64,000 nucleotides of DNA, from NCBI GenBank assembly GCA_021770005.1, contig JAETRV010000019.1:1-64000 (forward strand). Direction: 5' to 3'. How positions within the stretch are numbered: the first letter of the stretch is position 1; every line of letters begins with the position of its first letter. Positions 44,998 through 55,259 of the stretch are shown here, piece by piece. The notes beneath the pieces were generated by a model. It ran no database searches. It was not told the origin of the DNA and saw only the letters and a list, made by a program, of their open reading frames with translations. This DNA comes from Anaerotruncus sp. (GTDB lineage Bacteria; Bacillota; Clostridia; Oscillospirales; Ruminococcaceae). A program made the translations under genes and the position numbers.

Positions 44998-45027
44998 TTG
45001 ACAAGGGGTGCTGCCACGGGATATAAT
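44998..45027 (+). promoter_or_regulatory. Putative strong promoter of rpsL-rpsG-fusA-tuf
   Basis: TTGACA-N18-TATAAT. Confidence 0.75.
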
Positions 45028-45064
45028 AAAAAACTGTGAGATTACTCATGGTTCTGGTTTCAGC

Positions 45065-45088
45065 GGGGCAGAGGGTTTCCTCTGCCCC
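45065..45088 (+). promoter_or_regulatory. Leader hairpin upstream of rpsL
   Basis: GGGGCAGAGG-GTTT-CCTCTGCCCC between the promoter and RBS. Confidence 0.5.
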
Positions 45089-45122
45089 TTGAAATAAAAT
45101 TTTTATTTAAGGAGGTGCAAAT

Positions 45123-45548
45123 ATGCCAACCTTCAACCAGCTTGTCCGCAAGGGTAGAGAGGTCACGGTGAAGAAGTCCACTGCGCCTGCGCTCCTGAAA
45201 GGATGGAACTCGAAAAAACGGGTTGCGATCGATCAGAATTCGCCGCAGAAGAGGGGCGTCTGCACTGCTATCAGAACTTCCACCCCGAAAAAGCCGAACT
45301 CCGCGCTTCGAAAAGTCGCGAGGGTCAGGCTGTCCAATGGTTTTGAGGTCACGTCCTACATTCCGGGCATCGGCCACAACCTGCAGGAACACAGCGTGGT
45401 TCTGATCCGCGGCGGTCGTGTTAAGGACCTCCCTGGTGTCCGTTACCACATCATCCGCGGCACGCTCGACGCACAGGGCGTTGCGAAGAGGATGCAGGCC
45501 CGTTCCAAATACGGCGCCAAACGTCCGAAGGCTGGTGCCAAGAAGTAA
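45123..45548 (+). CDS. rpsL: 30S ribosomal protein S12
   Basis: [33 protein letters not shown], full length. Confidence 0.98.
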   Translation: MPTFNQLVRKGREVTVKKSTAPALLKGWNSKKRVAIDQNSPQKRGVCTAIRTSTPKKPNSALRKVARVRLSNGFEVTSYIPGIGHNLQEHSVVLIRGGRVKDLPGVRYHIIRGTLDAQGVAKRMQARSKYGAKRPKAGAKK

Positions 45549-45678
45549 TAAAACTTTTCGAGTATTCTGCCATTTTCAGGCTATCATATAGATGAGCGGC
45601 TGAAAACTGGCACATACGGAAGTTTTGTCACTTTCGAGTACCAATGAATTCATTACGATTATGAAGGAGGGAAGCGAA

Positions 45679-46149
45679 GTGCCAAGAAGAGGTCGCATTG
45701 CAAAACGTGACGTTTTGCCTGATCCTGTTTACAATTCCAAGCTGGTGACACGCCTGATCAACAACATCATGTATGATGGGAAGAAGGGCGTCGCCCAGAA
45801 GATTGTATACGGTGCATTCGATATTGTCAAAGAGAAAACCGGCAAAGATCCGCTGGAGGCTTTCGAGCAGTCGATGGAGAACATCATGCCTGTGCTGGAG
45901 GTAAAAGCACGCCGTGTCGGCGGCGCCACCTATCAGGTCCCGATGGAGGTCCGTCCGGAACGCCGCCAGACCCTCGGTCTGCGCTGGATCACCAACTATT
46001 CCAGAAACCGCGGTGAAAAGACGATGAAAGAGCGTCTAGCCGGGGAGATCATGGACGCGCTGAACCAGACCGGCGGCGCGGTGAAAAAACGCGAGGATAC
46101 CCACAAGATGGCGGACGCGAACAAGGCGTTTGCACACTATCGCTGGTGA
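45679..46149 (+). CDS. rpsG: 30S ribosomal protein S7 (GTG start)
   Basis: [28 protein letters not shown]. Confidence 0.98.
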   Translation: MPRRGRIAKRDVLPDPVYNSKLVTRLINNIMYDGKKGVAQKIVYGAFDIVKEKTGKDPLEAFEQSMENIMPVLEVKARRVGGATYQVPMEVRPERRQTLGLRWITNYSRNRGEKTMKERLAGEIMDALNQTGGAVKKREDTHKMADANKAFAHYRW

Positions 46150-46246
46150 TGCGCTGGGCGTTTTCGCAGGTCTATTCTATCTTTCACCCGGCGGGGTCAG
46201 CTTTTGCTGAACCGGCGTCGGTGCGCAAAAAATAAGGGAGGACACT

Positions 46247-48331
46247 ATGCCAAGAGACGTCTCTTTGGAATTAACCCGTAATATCGGCATAATGGCCCAC
46301 ATTGACGCCGGAAAGACCACCACTACCGAGCGAATCCTGTACTATACAGGCATCAACCACAAGATTGGTGAGACCCACGAAGGTACGGCGACAATGGACT
46401 GGATGGCGCAGGAGCAGGAGCGTGGTATTACCATCACCTCCGCTGCGACCACCTGTTATTGGAAGGGCCACAGAATCAATATCATCGACACCCCCGGACA
46501 CGTCGATTTTACCGTTGAGGTTGAGCGCTCGCTCAAAGTGCTGGACGGTTCGGTCACCGTGTTCTGTGCAAAGGGCGGCGTTGAGCCCCAGTCGGAAACC
46601 GTTTGGCGGCAGGCGAACAAATATCATGTCCCGCGCATGGGCTATGTCAATAAAATGGACATCATGGGCGCGGATTTTTACCGTGTCATTGATATGATGC
46701 GCGCGCGCCTCAAGTGTAATGCGGTTCCGATTCAGCTCCCGATCGGTGCGGAGACCTTCTTCAAGGGGATCATCGACCTGATCGAGATGAAAGCGGACAT
46801 CTACTACGACGACCTCGGCAAGGATATGCGCGTCGAGGAGATCCCCGAGGAGATGAAGGAAAAGGCGGAAGAGTATCGCGAGCAGATGCTCGAAGCAATC
46901 TCCGAAACCGACGAAGGGATCATGGAGAAATACCTCGCGGGCGAGGAAATCTCGGTCGAAGAGATCAAAGCGGCACTGCGCAAGGCGACGATCGATAACG
47001 ATATCGTCCCTGTCTGCTGCGGTACCTCTTATAAGAACAAGGGTGTCCAGAAACTGCTGGATGCGGTGATCGACTTTATGCCGGCACCGACCGACATCGA
47101 GGCGATCAAGGGGACCAACCCCGAAACCGACGAAGCAGAAGTTCGCCATGCGAGCGATAAAGAGCCGTTTGCGGCTCTGGCATTCAAGATCGCAACCGAC
47201 CCGTATGTGGGTAAGCTCTGCTTCTTCCGTGTCTATTCGGGCACCGTTGACGCGGGCGCAACCGTCTACAACTCGAGCAAGCAGAGTTCCGAGCGTATGG
47301 GCCGTATCCTTCAGATGCATGCCAACCACCGCAAGGACATCGAGACGGTCTATGCGGGCGACATTGCGGCGGCGGTCGGACTGAAGAACACCACCACCGG
47401 CGATACCCTCTGTGACCCGAAACATGAGATCATTCTCGAGTCGATGGAGTTCCCGGAGCCGGTTATCAACCTGGCGATCGAGCCCAAGACCAAAGCCGGT
47501 CAGGAAAAGATGGGCATTGGCCTGAGCAAGCTCGCCGAGGAGGACCCGACCTTCAAGACCTGGACCGATCAGGAGACCGGTCAGACGATCATCGCGGGCA
47601 TGGGCGAGCTTCATCTGGAGATCATCGTCGACCGCTTGCTGCGTGAGTTCAAGGTCGAGGCGAACGTCGGTAAACCGCAAGTCGCTTATAAGGAGACCAT
47701 CCGCAAGCTGGCGGACGTCGACCACAAATACGCGCGTCAGTCGGGTGGTAAAGGCCAGTACGGTCATGTCAAGATCAAGATCGAACCGAACGAGAGCGGC
47801 AAGGGGTACGAGTTTATCAATGCAATCGTCGGCGGCGCGATCCCCAAGGAGTACATTGGTCCGATCGACCAGGGTATCCAGGGCGCAATGCAGGCGGGCG
47901 TGCTCGCCGGCTATCCGGTTGTCGACGTGAAGGTTACCCTTTACGACGGCTCCTACCACGAGGTCGACTCCTCCGAAATGGCGTTCAAGATCGCCGCTTC
48001 GATGGCGTTCAAACAGGCGATGGCAAAAGCGGACCCTGTGCTGCTCGAACCGATCATGAAGGTTGCGGTCAATACCCCGGAGGATTATATGGGCGATGTC
48101 ATCGGCGACCTCAACAGCCGCCGTGGACAGATCCAGGGAATGGAAGCCGTGTTCGGCGCACAGGAGATCAAGGCGTTTGTGCCGCTCTCCGAGATGGCCG
48201 GCTATTCCAACGACCTGCGCTCCAAGACCCAGGGCCGCGGCAGCTATGTCATGGAACCGAGCCACTATATCGAAGTTCCGAAGTCGATTGCCGAGGATAT
48301 CATGAGTTCCCGCGGCAAAAAAGCGGAATAA
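46247..48331 (+). CDS. fusA: Elongation factor G
   Basis: [24 protein letters not shown], full-length EF-G. Confidence 0.98.
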   Translation: MPRDVSLELTRNIGIMAHIDAGKTTTTERILYYTGINHKIGETHEGTATMDWMAQEQERGITITSAATTCYWKGHRINIIDTPGHVDFTVEVERSLKVLDGSVTVFCAKGGVEPQSETVWRQANKYHVPRMGYVNKMDIMGADFYRVIDMMRARLKCNAVPIQLPIGAETFFKGIIDLIEMKADIYYDDLGKDMRVEEIPEEMKEKAEEYREQMLEAISETDEGIMEKYLAGEEISVEEIKAALRKATIDNDIVPVCCGTSYKNKGVQKLLDAVIDFMPAPTDIEAIKGTNPETDEAEVRHASDKEPFAALAFKIATDPYVGKLCFFRVYSGTVDAGATVYNSSKQSSERMGRILQMHANHRKDIETVYAGDIAAAVGLKNTTTGDTLCDPKHEIILESMEFPEPVINLAIEPKTKAGQEKMGIGLSKLAEEDPTFKTWTDQETGQTIIAGMGELHLEIIVDRLLREFKVEANVGKPQVAYKETIRKLADVDHKYARQSGGKGQYGHVKIKIEPNESGKGYEFINAIVGGAIPKEYIGPIDQGIQGAMQAGVLAGYPVVDVKVTLYDGSYHEVDSSEMAFKIAASMAFKQAMAKADPVLLEPIMKVAVNTPEDYMGDVIGDLNSRRGQIQGMEAVFGAQEIKAFVPLSEMAGYSNDLRSKTQGRGSYVMEPSHYIEVPKSIAEDIMSSRGKKAE

Positions 48332-48429
48332 TCTGTCTTTTAGGCTTGCAATTTGCAGCTTAACTTGGTAGAATAAGACCAAGAGACCTATGATAAAAAA
48401 ATAAGGATTACAAGGGAGGAACATTTACG

Positions 48430-49484
48430 ATGGCAAAGGCACATTTTGAAAGAAACAAGCCGCATGTAAATATCGGCACCATCGGTCACGTTGACCACGG
48501 CAAGACCACGCTGACCGCGGCGATCACCAAGACCCTGGCGATGAAAGGCCAGGCGAAATACGAGGCTTATGACATGATCGATAAGGCCCCGGAGGAGAGA
48601 GAGCGCGGTATTACGATCAACACCGCTCACGTTGAGTACGAGACCGACAACCGTCACTATGCGCACGTTGACTGCCCGGGACATGCTGACTATGTTAAGA
48701 ACATGATCACCGGTGCTGCACAGATGGATGGTGCGATTCTGGTTGTTTCTGCTGCGGATGGCCCGATGCCCCAGACCCGTGAGCACATCCTGCTCTCAAG
48801 GGTTCTGCGCTCCAGGCTCTTGAGGCGCCGGATGATATCAGCAATGACGCTTATAAGCCGATTCTCGAACTGATGCAGGCGGTTGACGACTACATCCCGA
48901 CTCCGGAGCGTAAGGCTGATCTTCCGTTCCTGATGCCGGTTGAGGACGTCTTCACCATTACCGGACGCGGCACCGTTGCAACCGGTCGTGTTGAGCGCGG
49001 TAAGCTGAACACTGGTGATGAGGTCGAGATCGTTGGTCTGACCGATGAGAAGAGAAAGACCGTCGTTACCGGTATCGAGATGTTCCGCAAGATCCTCGAC
49101 TATGCTGAGGCGGGCGACAACATCGGTGCGCTGCTCCGCGGCGTTCAGAGAACCGAGATCGAGCGCGGTCAGGTTCTGTGCAAACCCAACTCGATCCATC
49201 CCCACACCAAATTCCGTGGACAGGTTTACATCCTGAAAAAGGATGAGGGCGGCCGTCACACCCCGTTCTTCAACAACTATCGTCCGCAGTTCTATTTCCG
49301 TACCACCGACGTTACCGGTGTCATTGCTCTGCCTGAGGGCACCGAGATGTGTATGCCTGGCGATAACGTCGAGATGGACGTTGAGCTGATTACTCCGATC
49401 GCGATCGAGGAAGGCCTGCGTTTCGCGATTCGTGAGGGTGGCCGTACCGTTGGTTCGGGCGTTGTCATCAAAATCAACGAATAA
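48430..49484 (+). pseudogene. tuf: Elongation factor Tu, internally deleted and frameshifted
   Basis: Frame 1 runs [27 protein letters not shown]...HILLS; from about 48798 homology continues in another frame as [38 protein letters not shown]... to the EF-Tu C-terminus. Confidence 0.88.
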
Positions 49485-49503
49485 GCTTTACCCATTTCCT
49501 CAT

Positions 49504-49540
49504 AAAAAGAACGCCCTGATTTTTGGGGCGTTCTTTTCCC
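49504..49540 (+). terminator. Rho-independent terminator after tuf
   Basis: AAAAAGAACGCCC/GGGCGTTCTTTT. Confidence 0.75.
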
Positions 49541-49746
49541 TTTTTTCCGAAGCTTGAAGCCTTTTCCGGGTTTCGATCGTTCTATGATTGAAACGCTTGA
49601 AAAGAATCGGGGCCATTCCTTTCAAACCCGCGGCGAGAGCGCCGTGGGAAGCTGGATTACATAGCCATTCAATGCACAGAGCGCGTTTGTGGGATTTTGC
49701 CCGCCATTTAACCGTGTTGGCAGTATCATCAAAAGGGGGAGTAATA

Positions 49747-50115
49747 ATGGGATGTCTTGGAAATCTGATCTGGTTTCTGTTTGGCGGGGTCTGGCTTGGA
49801 CTTGGCTGGGTCCTGGCGGGGGCGCTCTGGTGCGTTACGATCGTGGGCATCCCAATAGGGATACAATGCTTTAAGTTTGCACAGCTCAGCTTTTTTCCGT
49901 TCGGAAAAGAGGTGCGATATGGCGGCGGGTCGGGGGCGATGCTGCTGAATATTCTCTGGTTGGTGGTCAGCGGACTGCCGCTCGCCACAGAGGCCGCATT
50001 GATCGGATGCTTGTGGTGCCTGACGATTGTGGGAATCCCAATCGGAAAGCAGTGCTTTAAGATCGCCAAGCTCGCGCTGATGCCGTTCGGCGCTTCGGTT
50101 GTAACCTGTTCTTAA
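49747..50115 (+). CDS. YccF-domain membrane protein
   Basis: Two copies of LWCVTIVGIPIGIQCFKFA-type motif. Confidence 0.88.
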   Translation: MGCLGNLIWFLFGGVWLGLGWVLAGALWCVTIVGIPIGIQCFKFAQLSFFPFGKEVRYGGGSGAMLLNILWLVVSGLPLATEAALIGCLWCLTIVGIPIGKQCFKIAKLALMPFGASVVTCS

Positions 50116-50234
50116 TCCAGTTGAATTTCTGTTTCAGATTTGTGTTACTAACAGCTATTTTTCAAAAGTTTTTGTCAAAACACCGAAAGCGGGCAGTCAC
50201 CCTTGAATTGTGACCGCCCGATAAACTGGAATTT

Positions 50235-50732
50235 TTAATCAAACGCTTTTAATAAATAATCATCTATATCAGCTCTTGAGTGAAAGATATAAATACTTTT
50301 TTCGCTTTTGTATCTGTCAAGCAATTTATATATAATTGGCAATTCCTTTTTAGGGAAATCAATAATCCATTGTCTAAATTCCTCATCAAATTCTGTTTCT
50401 ATCCATGGCATATCTACACGTTGTTTGCCTATGCGTGATGCTGCTCCAGTCAAACATTCTGCTACTGGAAAATCCAATAAAAATATAGTCTCACACGCTT
50501 GGATTCGCATTTCAAGCGTTCTTCCGTAATTTCCGTCAATAATCCATTTATCTTTTAAAACAACTTCTTTTAATTTCTTGTCAAATATAGTTCTGTCAAC
50601 AGTTGTCCTGTCAGGCTTGTGCCATAACATATCAAGATAATATAACGGTAAGTGCGTTTTATCACTCAATACTCTTGCAAATGTGCTTTTTCCTGCACCT
50701 GGACAACCGATTATGATTGCCTTTTGAAACAT
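50235..50732 (-). CDS. AAA/adenylate kinase-like P-loop protein (FlaR 'topology modulation protein' type)
   Basis: IIIGCPGAGKSTFARVL Walker A; DMLWHKPD; WIIDGNYGRTLEMR. Confidence 0.82.
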   Translation of the reverse strand: MFQKAIIIGCPGAGKSTFARVLSDKTHLPLYYLDMLWHKPDRTTVDRTIFDKKLKEVVLKDKWIIDGNYGRTLEMRIQACETIFLLDFPVAECLTGAASRIGKQRVDMPWIETEFDEEFRQWIIDFPKKELPIIYKLLDRYKSEKSIYIFHSRADIDDYLLKAFD

Positions 50733-50877
50733 AAAAAGGAAACCTCCAAAACAAACTATCAGAGTGATAGGTTTTAATTATAGCATGGTACAGACTTTCA
50801 GGCAACTCATTTTCGTGGAATTGCCGCAGTTTCAACCAGCAACATAAATCTTGAGCAGGGATCCAGTTGATAAATCC

Positions 50878-50906
50878 TTGACAAACAGGGCGCATCGCGT
50901 TATAAT
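50878..50906 (+). promoter_or_regulatory. Consensus sigma-A promoter for the FMN riboswitch-ribU transcript
   Basis: TTGACA-N17-TATAAT. Confidence 0.85.
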
Positions 50907-50928
50907 AAAACCAAATCTAACAGTCTGT

Positions 50929-51045
50929 TTCAGGGCGGGGTGCAATTCCCCACTGGCGGTAAAGTCCGCGACCCGGCGCAAGCCGGCTGAATGGGTGGAA
51001 TTCCCATACCAACGGTATAGTCCGGATGAAAGAAACGGCGTATCT
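50929..51045 (+). promoter_or_regulatory. FMN riboswitch (RFN element)
   Basis: TCAGGGCGGGGTGCAATTCCCCACTGGCGGTAAAG...CCGCGACCC...GCCGGCTGA...GTGGAATTCCC...ACCAACGGTATAGTCCGGATGAAAGAAA. Confidence 0.96.
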
Positions 51046-51072
51046 TATTTGGGTTTTCCCGCGACACGCTGC

Positions 51073-51105
51073 CGCCCTTGCGCTTTTTGGTGCAAGGGCG
51101 TTTCG
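51073..51105 (+). terminator. Terminator hairpin of the FMN riboswitch expression platform
   Basis: CGCCCTTGC-GCTTTTTGGT-GCAAGGGCG followed by TTTCGTTT. Confidence 0.75.
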
Positions 51106-51142
51106 TTTCCCCGACAGGCTCTATTCTATGGAGGGAACAAGC

Positions 51143-51700
51143 ATGAAAACATCCACCAAGAAACTCACCACCATGGCGATGCTCGCCGCCCTTTCGATCG
51201 TGCTGATCTCGATCATCCATTTTCCGCTCTTCCCGAGCGCGCCTTGGATGGAATACGATCCCGCAGATATCCCCATCTTTATCGGGACTTTCCTGTTTGG
51301 CCCGGTCTCTGGTCTATTGCTGACCGTCGTCGTATCGGTAATCCAAGGGGTGACTGTGAGTGCTGCGTCCGGCCCGATCGGTATTGTGATGCATATCCTG
51401 GCAACCGGTTCGTTTGCGCTGCTGGCGGGCAGTATCTATAAGCGGCGGCATACCCGGAGCGGCGCGGTTATGGCGATCCTCGCGGGTGTCGCTTCGATGA
51501 CCCTTGTAATGGTGTTCTGCAATCTGGTCTTTACTCCGATCTTTATGGGTACCCCGATTGATGCGGTGATCCCGATGCTCCTGCCGGTGATCGTGCCCTT
51601 CAATCTCGCCAAAGCTGGGATCAATGGACTGGTGACCTATATTGTCTACAAACCGATTGGCCAGCTCCTGCGCTACGAGCAGGGGCAGCAGGCGGTCTGA
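51143..51700 (+). CDS. ribU: Riboflavin ECF transporter S component
   Basis: MAMLAALSIVLISIIHFPLFPSAPWMEYDPADIPIFIGTFLFGPVSG; directly under the FMN riboswitch. Confidence 0.93.
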   Translation: MKTSTKKLTTMAMLAALSIVLISIIHFPLFPSAPWMEYDPADIPIFIGTFLFGPVSGLLLTVVVSVIQGVTVSAASGPIGIVMHILATGSFALLAGSIYKRRHTRSGAVMAILAGVASMTLVMVFCNLVFTPIFMGTPIDAVIPMLLPVIVPFNLAKAGINGLVTYIVYKPIGQLLRYEQGQQAV

Positions 51701-51843
51701 CCCCTATTTTGAGCGGTGAATCGGGACGAGGGCATAATCCTCGTCCCGTATTTTTATGTAGCTCTAGCGAAAAAACAGCCGGCAATGCCGGTGAGAATGT
51801 AGCTCTTTAGATACAAGAGCGCATTTGTCAAGGGGAATTGGTT

Positions 51844-52305
51844 TTATAGCTTTTTAATTGGGAAAAACATGTAATTTTTTCCTGTCCGCGGACAAGTAAA
51901 GTCATGCACTGCTCCCATCAGAGGGATTGAATTGTCTTCCAAATATTTTATTACTTTGGGGAAAATATCCCCTTCTCCGCATTCTACATAAACATATTCA
52001 TAACCGGGAACGATCCACTTTGTCCAACCGTTTGGGGCTTCTGCATCATTTCTACATTCCACTCCCGCAAGATAAAGACCTTTGGAGAAATCTTCCCATG
52101 GTTTGAATGTGTGTGAAAAGTCAGACATAACCCCCCATATCCCAACCATGTCTCCATTCCCATCTTTCTTGACCAAATTGTGAACTTCTTCAAAATGGGA
52201 ATTTGCATCAGCCCATAATCTTTGAATAAACCCTTCTCCGTCTAAAGTAGAACCTTCTTTTCCTATTACAACAAAAGATTCTTTGATACACTTTTCTATT
52301 TTCAT
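51844..52305 (-). CDS. GyrI-like / effector-binding domain protein
   Basis: MKIEKCIKESFVVIGKEGST ... WTKWIVPGYEYVYVECG pattern. Confidence 0.75.
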   Translation of the reverse strand: MKIEKCIKESFVVIGKEGSTLDGEGFIQRLWADANSHFEEVHNLVKKDGNGDMVGIWGVMSDFSHTFKPWEDFSKGLYLAGVECRNDAEAPNGWTKWIVPGYEYVYVECGEGDIFPKVIKYLEDNSIPLMGAVHDFTCPRTGKNYMFFPIKKL

Positions 52306-52486
52306 ATTTTCCTCCCTCATTTCGATTTGTCAAACGGATACGATCAAAGCATACCACCATCGCAAGCGGCTTTCAATCCTTTCAAGGGGTATGGCCTGTA
52401 TGATGCCTTTTTAGGGCAAGTGCAAACCACCAGTTCTACTGGTGGTTTTGATTTGCGGCGTGGTATGGATAATGTCCCAGATAGGT

Positions 52487-53242
52487 TCACCCGGCTTTTC
52501 GCTGGCGTCCGGTATGGTCGATCGTGTAGGGAGGAGAATAGACCAGTTCCCCCACCGTCACGAACTGGTAGCCTTCGTTGGTCAGACGGTCGAGAATCTG
52601 CTCGAGTGCCGCAGGGGTGTTCGCCTTACCCGCGTGAAACAGCAGGATGTCCCCCTTCTGCGCCCTGCCGCAGACCCGTTCCACCATCTCCTCGACCGGT
52701 GGGGTTTTCCAGTCTATGCTGTCGTTCGACCACTGGATCACCTCGAACCCCAATTCCCGAGCGGTCGCTACGACCAGATCATTGTAGGCGCCGGACGGCG
52801 GGCGGAACAACCGGATCTCCTGGCCGGACACCGTCTCGAGCTTTTCCCGGGAGCGGGTGAGCTGTTGGGCGACCTCCTCTCTGGAAAGTTTGGTCATATC
52901 CGGGTGGGTGTTCGAGTGGCTGCCCAGCTCATGCCCAGCCACCGCAATCCGCCTGACCGCTTCCGGATAGCGGTCGCACCAGTCCCCCACCACAAAGAAG
53001 GTTGCCCGTATCTTCCTCTCCTCGAGCAGCCCGAGCAGGCGGTCGATATCACTATCATCCCATGCGCAGTTGATCCCGAGTGCAGCGGCTTTTTCGGTTG
53101 TCTCGACCGAATAGATGGGAAGCTCCCGCGGACGTGTGGAAACCCCGACCACCCTGCCCGCTGCGCCCGCTATGCCAAACCCCGCCAGAACCAGCAGACT
53201 GAAAGCTGCCACCACCTTTTTCCATGAAAAAACGCCGTACAT
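52487..53242 (-). CDS. Polysaccharide deacetylase-family protein
   Basis: RATFFVVGDWCDRYPEAVRRIAVAGHELGSHSNTHPDMTKL; RLFRPPSGAYND. Confidence 0.9.
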   Translation of the reverse strand: MYGVFSWKKVVAAFSLLVLAGFGIAGAAGRVVGVSTRPRELPIYSVETTEKAAALGINCAWDDSDIDRLLGLLEERKIRATFFVVGDWCDRYPEAVRRIAVAGHELGSHSNTHPDMTKLSREEVAQQLTRSREKLETVSGQEIRLFRPPSGAYNDLVVATARELGFEVIQWSNDSIDWKTPPVEEMVERVCGRAQKGDILLFHAGKANTPAALEQILDRLTNEGYQFVTVGELVYSPPYTIDHTGRQRKAG

Positions 53243-53282
53243 AAACTCTCACCTCAGTGCAGTTTATGCGGCGTTTTCCAGG

Positions 53283-54212
53283 CTATTCCTGTGTGGCGAG
53301 ATAGCCGCCCGCTTCAAACGCGGCAATCGCCCCGTCTCCTGCGGCGGTCACGATCTGCCGCAGGGTTTTGGTGCGGGTATCCCCCGCCGCAAACACCCCG
53401 TCCAGATTGGTGCGGGTATCCTCCCCAGCGATAATATAGCCTGCTGGGTCGAGGGAAAGCTGCCCCTCAAAAAGCTGGTTATCCGGCTCGAACCCGACCG
53501 CGACAAACACCCCCTGGACCGGGATTTCGGTCTGGTCGCCCGTTTTGACGTTCTTTACTTGGATCCCTCCAACCACCTGTTTTCCCTCCGCCTGCCGGAT
53601 TTCCACCGGGATCGTGTCATAATGGATCGTGATGTTCTCCCGCTTTTGCAGCGTATCGGTCAGCACCTTTCCCGCGCGGAAAGCATCCCGGCGGTGGATG
53701 AGGTGCACCCGCTCGCAGAGGTTGGAGAGATAGAGCGCGTCCTCGACCGCTGTATTGCCGCCGCCCACGACAAGGGTGTGTTTCCCTTTGTAGAATCCAC
53801 CGTCACAGGTCGCGCAGTAGGAGACCCCCCGTCCTGCCAGCGCTTCCTCACCGGGAATGCCGAGTTTCCGGCGTTTGGCGCCGTTCGCAATGATCACCGC
53901 CCGCGCCCGGAAGGTCCTGCCCGACTGGGTTTCCACCTCCTTTTCCGGCCCGTAGAGCCGCACAGCGGACACCCCGTCAAACTCGACCGCGGCGCCCTGC
54001 TCGACCGCCTGGTTATAGAGGCTGGTGCTCAACTCCACCCCGCTGATCCTGCTGTATCCGGGATAGTTTTCGATCTCGGGGGTGTTTGCCATCTGCCCGC
54101 CGCAGACATACGCCTCAAGCACAACGGTGCGCCAGCCCGCCCGCTGTAGATAGATCGCCGCTGTCAGACCCGCCGGCCCCGCGCCGATGATGATTGCATC
54201 ATACTGTTCCAC
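53283..54212 (-). CDS. trxB: Thioredoxin reductase-like FAD/NAD(P)H flavoprotein (GTG start)
   Basis: YDAIIIGAGPAGLTAAIYLQRAG, CATCDGGFYKGKHTLVVGGGNTAVEDAL, GVFAAGDTRTKTLRQIVTAAGDGAIAA. Confidence 0.9.
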   Translation of the reverse strand: MEQYDAIIIGAGPAGLTAAIYLQRAGWRTVVLEAYVCGGQMANTPEIENYPGYSRISGVELSTSLYNQAVEQGAAVEFDGVSAVRLYGPEKEVETQSGRTFRARAVIIANGAKRRKLGIPGEEALAGRGVSYCATCDGGFYKGKHTLVVGGGNTAVEDALYLSNLCERVHLIHRRDAFRAGKVLTDTLQKRENITIHYDTIPVEIRQAEGKQVVGGIQVKNVKTGDQTEIPVQGVFVAVGFEPDNQLFEGQLSLDPAGYIIAGEDTRTNLDGVFAAGDTRTKTLRQIVTAAGDGAIAAFEAGGYLATQE

Positions 54213-54398
54213 TGTTCGCTTCCTCCTGCTATATCGACCTTGTGTGGTTTCTATTGTATCCCAATCGCTCGGGATATGCAACCTCTTCCAAAAATATCGA
54301 TTGTTTTTTACATCTGTTGTTTCAATCGCTACTATCTTTTTCAAACGCAATTTGGTATACTGGAACCGAAATCATCCGAAAAAATAATTGGTGGTGAA

Positions 54399-55259
54399 AT
54401 GATGGCGCTTTTAGAACAACAGTCCCTGCACGCGGTCGGGATCGTCGGCCTTGGCTTGATCGGCGGATCGATGGCGCGTGCTTTCCAGAAATATACGACC
54501 TTGCAGGTCTACGGCTGTGATACCGACCCACAGACCGCCGAACAGGCCGAGCGGGATGGCGCAGTCGATGCAGCGGGCGGGCCGGAGCTGCTCTCCCGCT
54601 GCGGGTTGGTGCTGGTCGCACTCTACCCCCAGCAGACGGTCGCCTTTGTCCGGGAACAGATCGGACGGTTGCGGCCTGGCAGCATCCTGATCGACCTGTG
54701 CGGTGTCAAACGTTATCCGGTCGAAAGCCTGACCCCGCTTTGTGCCGAACATGGGGTCACCTTTATCGGTGGACACCCGATGGCTGGTAAGGAAACCTGG
54801 GGGTTTTCCGGCTCGGATGCCGACCTGTTCCAGCAGGCCAGCATGATCCTGACCCCGGACAGCCGCACCCCATCGGACGCGCTCGCGCTGGTTTCCGGGC
54901 TTTTCCGGCAGATCGGGTTCGGGCGGATCACCCTGACTACCCCCGAGGCGCACGACCGCATGATCGCATTCACCTCCCAGCTCGCGCATGTGGTCTCGAG
55001 CGCATACATCAAAAGCCCGCGCGCGCTCCAACGCAACGGGTTCTCGGCGGGCAGCTATAAGGATTTGACCCGGGTGGCCAAGCTCAATCCCGGGATGTGG
55101 ACCGAGCTGTTTCTGGAAAACGGGGATGATCTGGTGGAGGAGATCGATGAGATCATCCTGCATCTAAAGGAATACCGGGAGGCAATCGCCCGGAAGGATG
55201 GTGAACGTCTCCACGCCCTGCTGGACGAAGGGAGACGGATCAAGGAGGCATTACAATGA
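54399..55259 (+). CDS. tyrA: Prephenate dehydrogenase
   Basis: VGIVGLGLIGGSMARAF; GGHPMAGKETWGFSGSDADLF; heads aro operon. Confidence 0.93.
   Translation: MMALLEQQSLHAVGIVGLGLIGGSMARAFQKYTTLQVYGCDTDPQTAEQAERDGAVDAAGGPELLSRCGLVLVALYPQQTVAFVREQIGRLRPGSILIDLCGVKRYPVESLTPLCAEHGVTFIGGHPMAGKETWGFSGSDADLFQQASMILTPDSRTPSDALALVSGLFRQIGFGRITLTTPEAHDRMIAFTSQLAHVVSSAYIKSPRALQRNGFSAGSYKDLTRVAKLNPGMWTELFLENGDDLVEEIDEIILHLKEYREAIARKDGERLHALLDEGRRIKEALQ

Noticed and set aside
46271-48424. 717-aa minus-strand ORF antisense to fusA
   Set aside because: Mirror ORF of a conserved GC-rich gene; not supported as coding.
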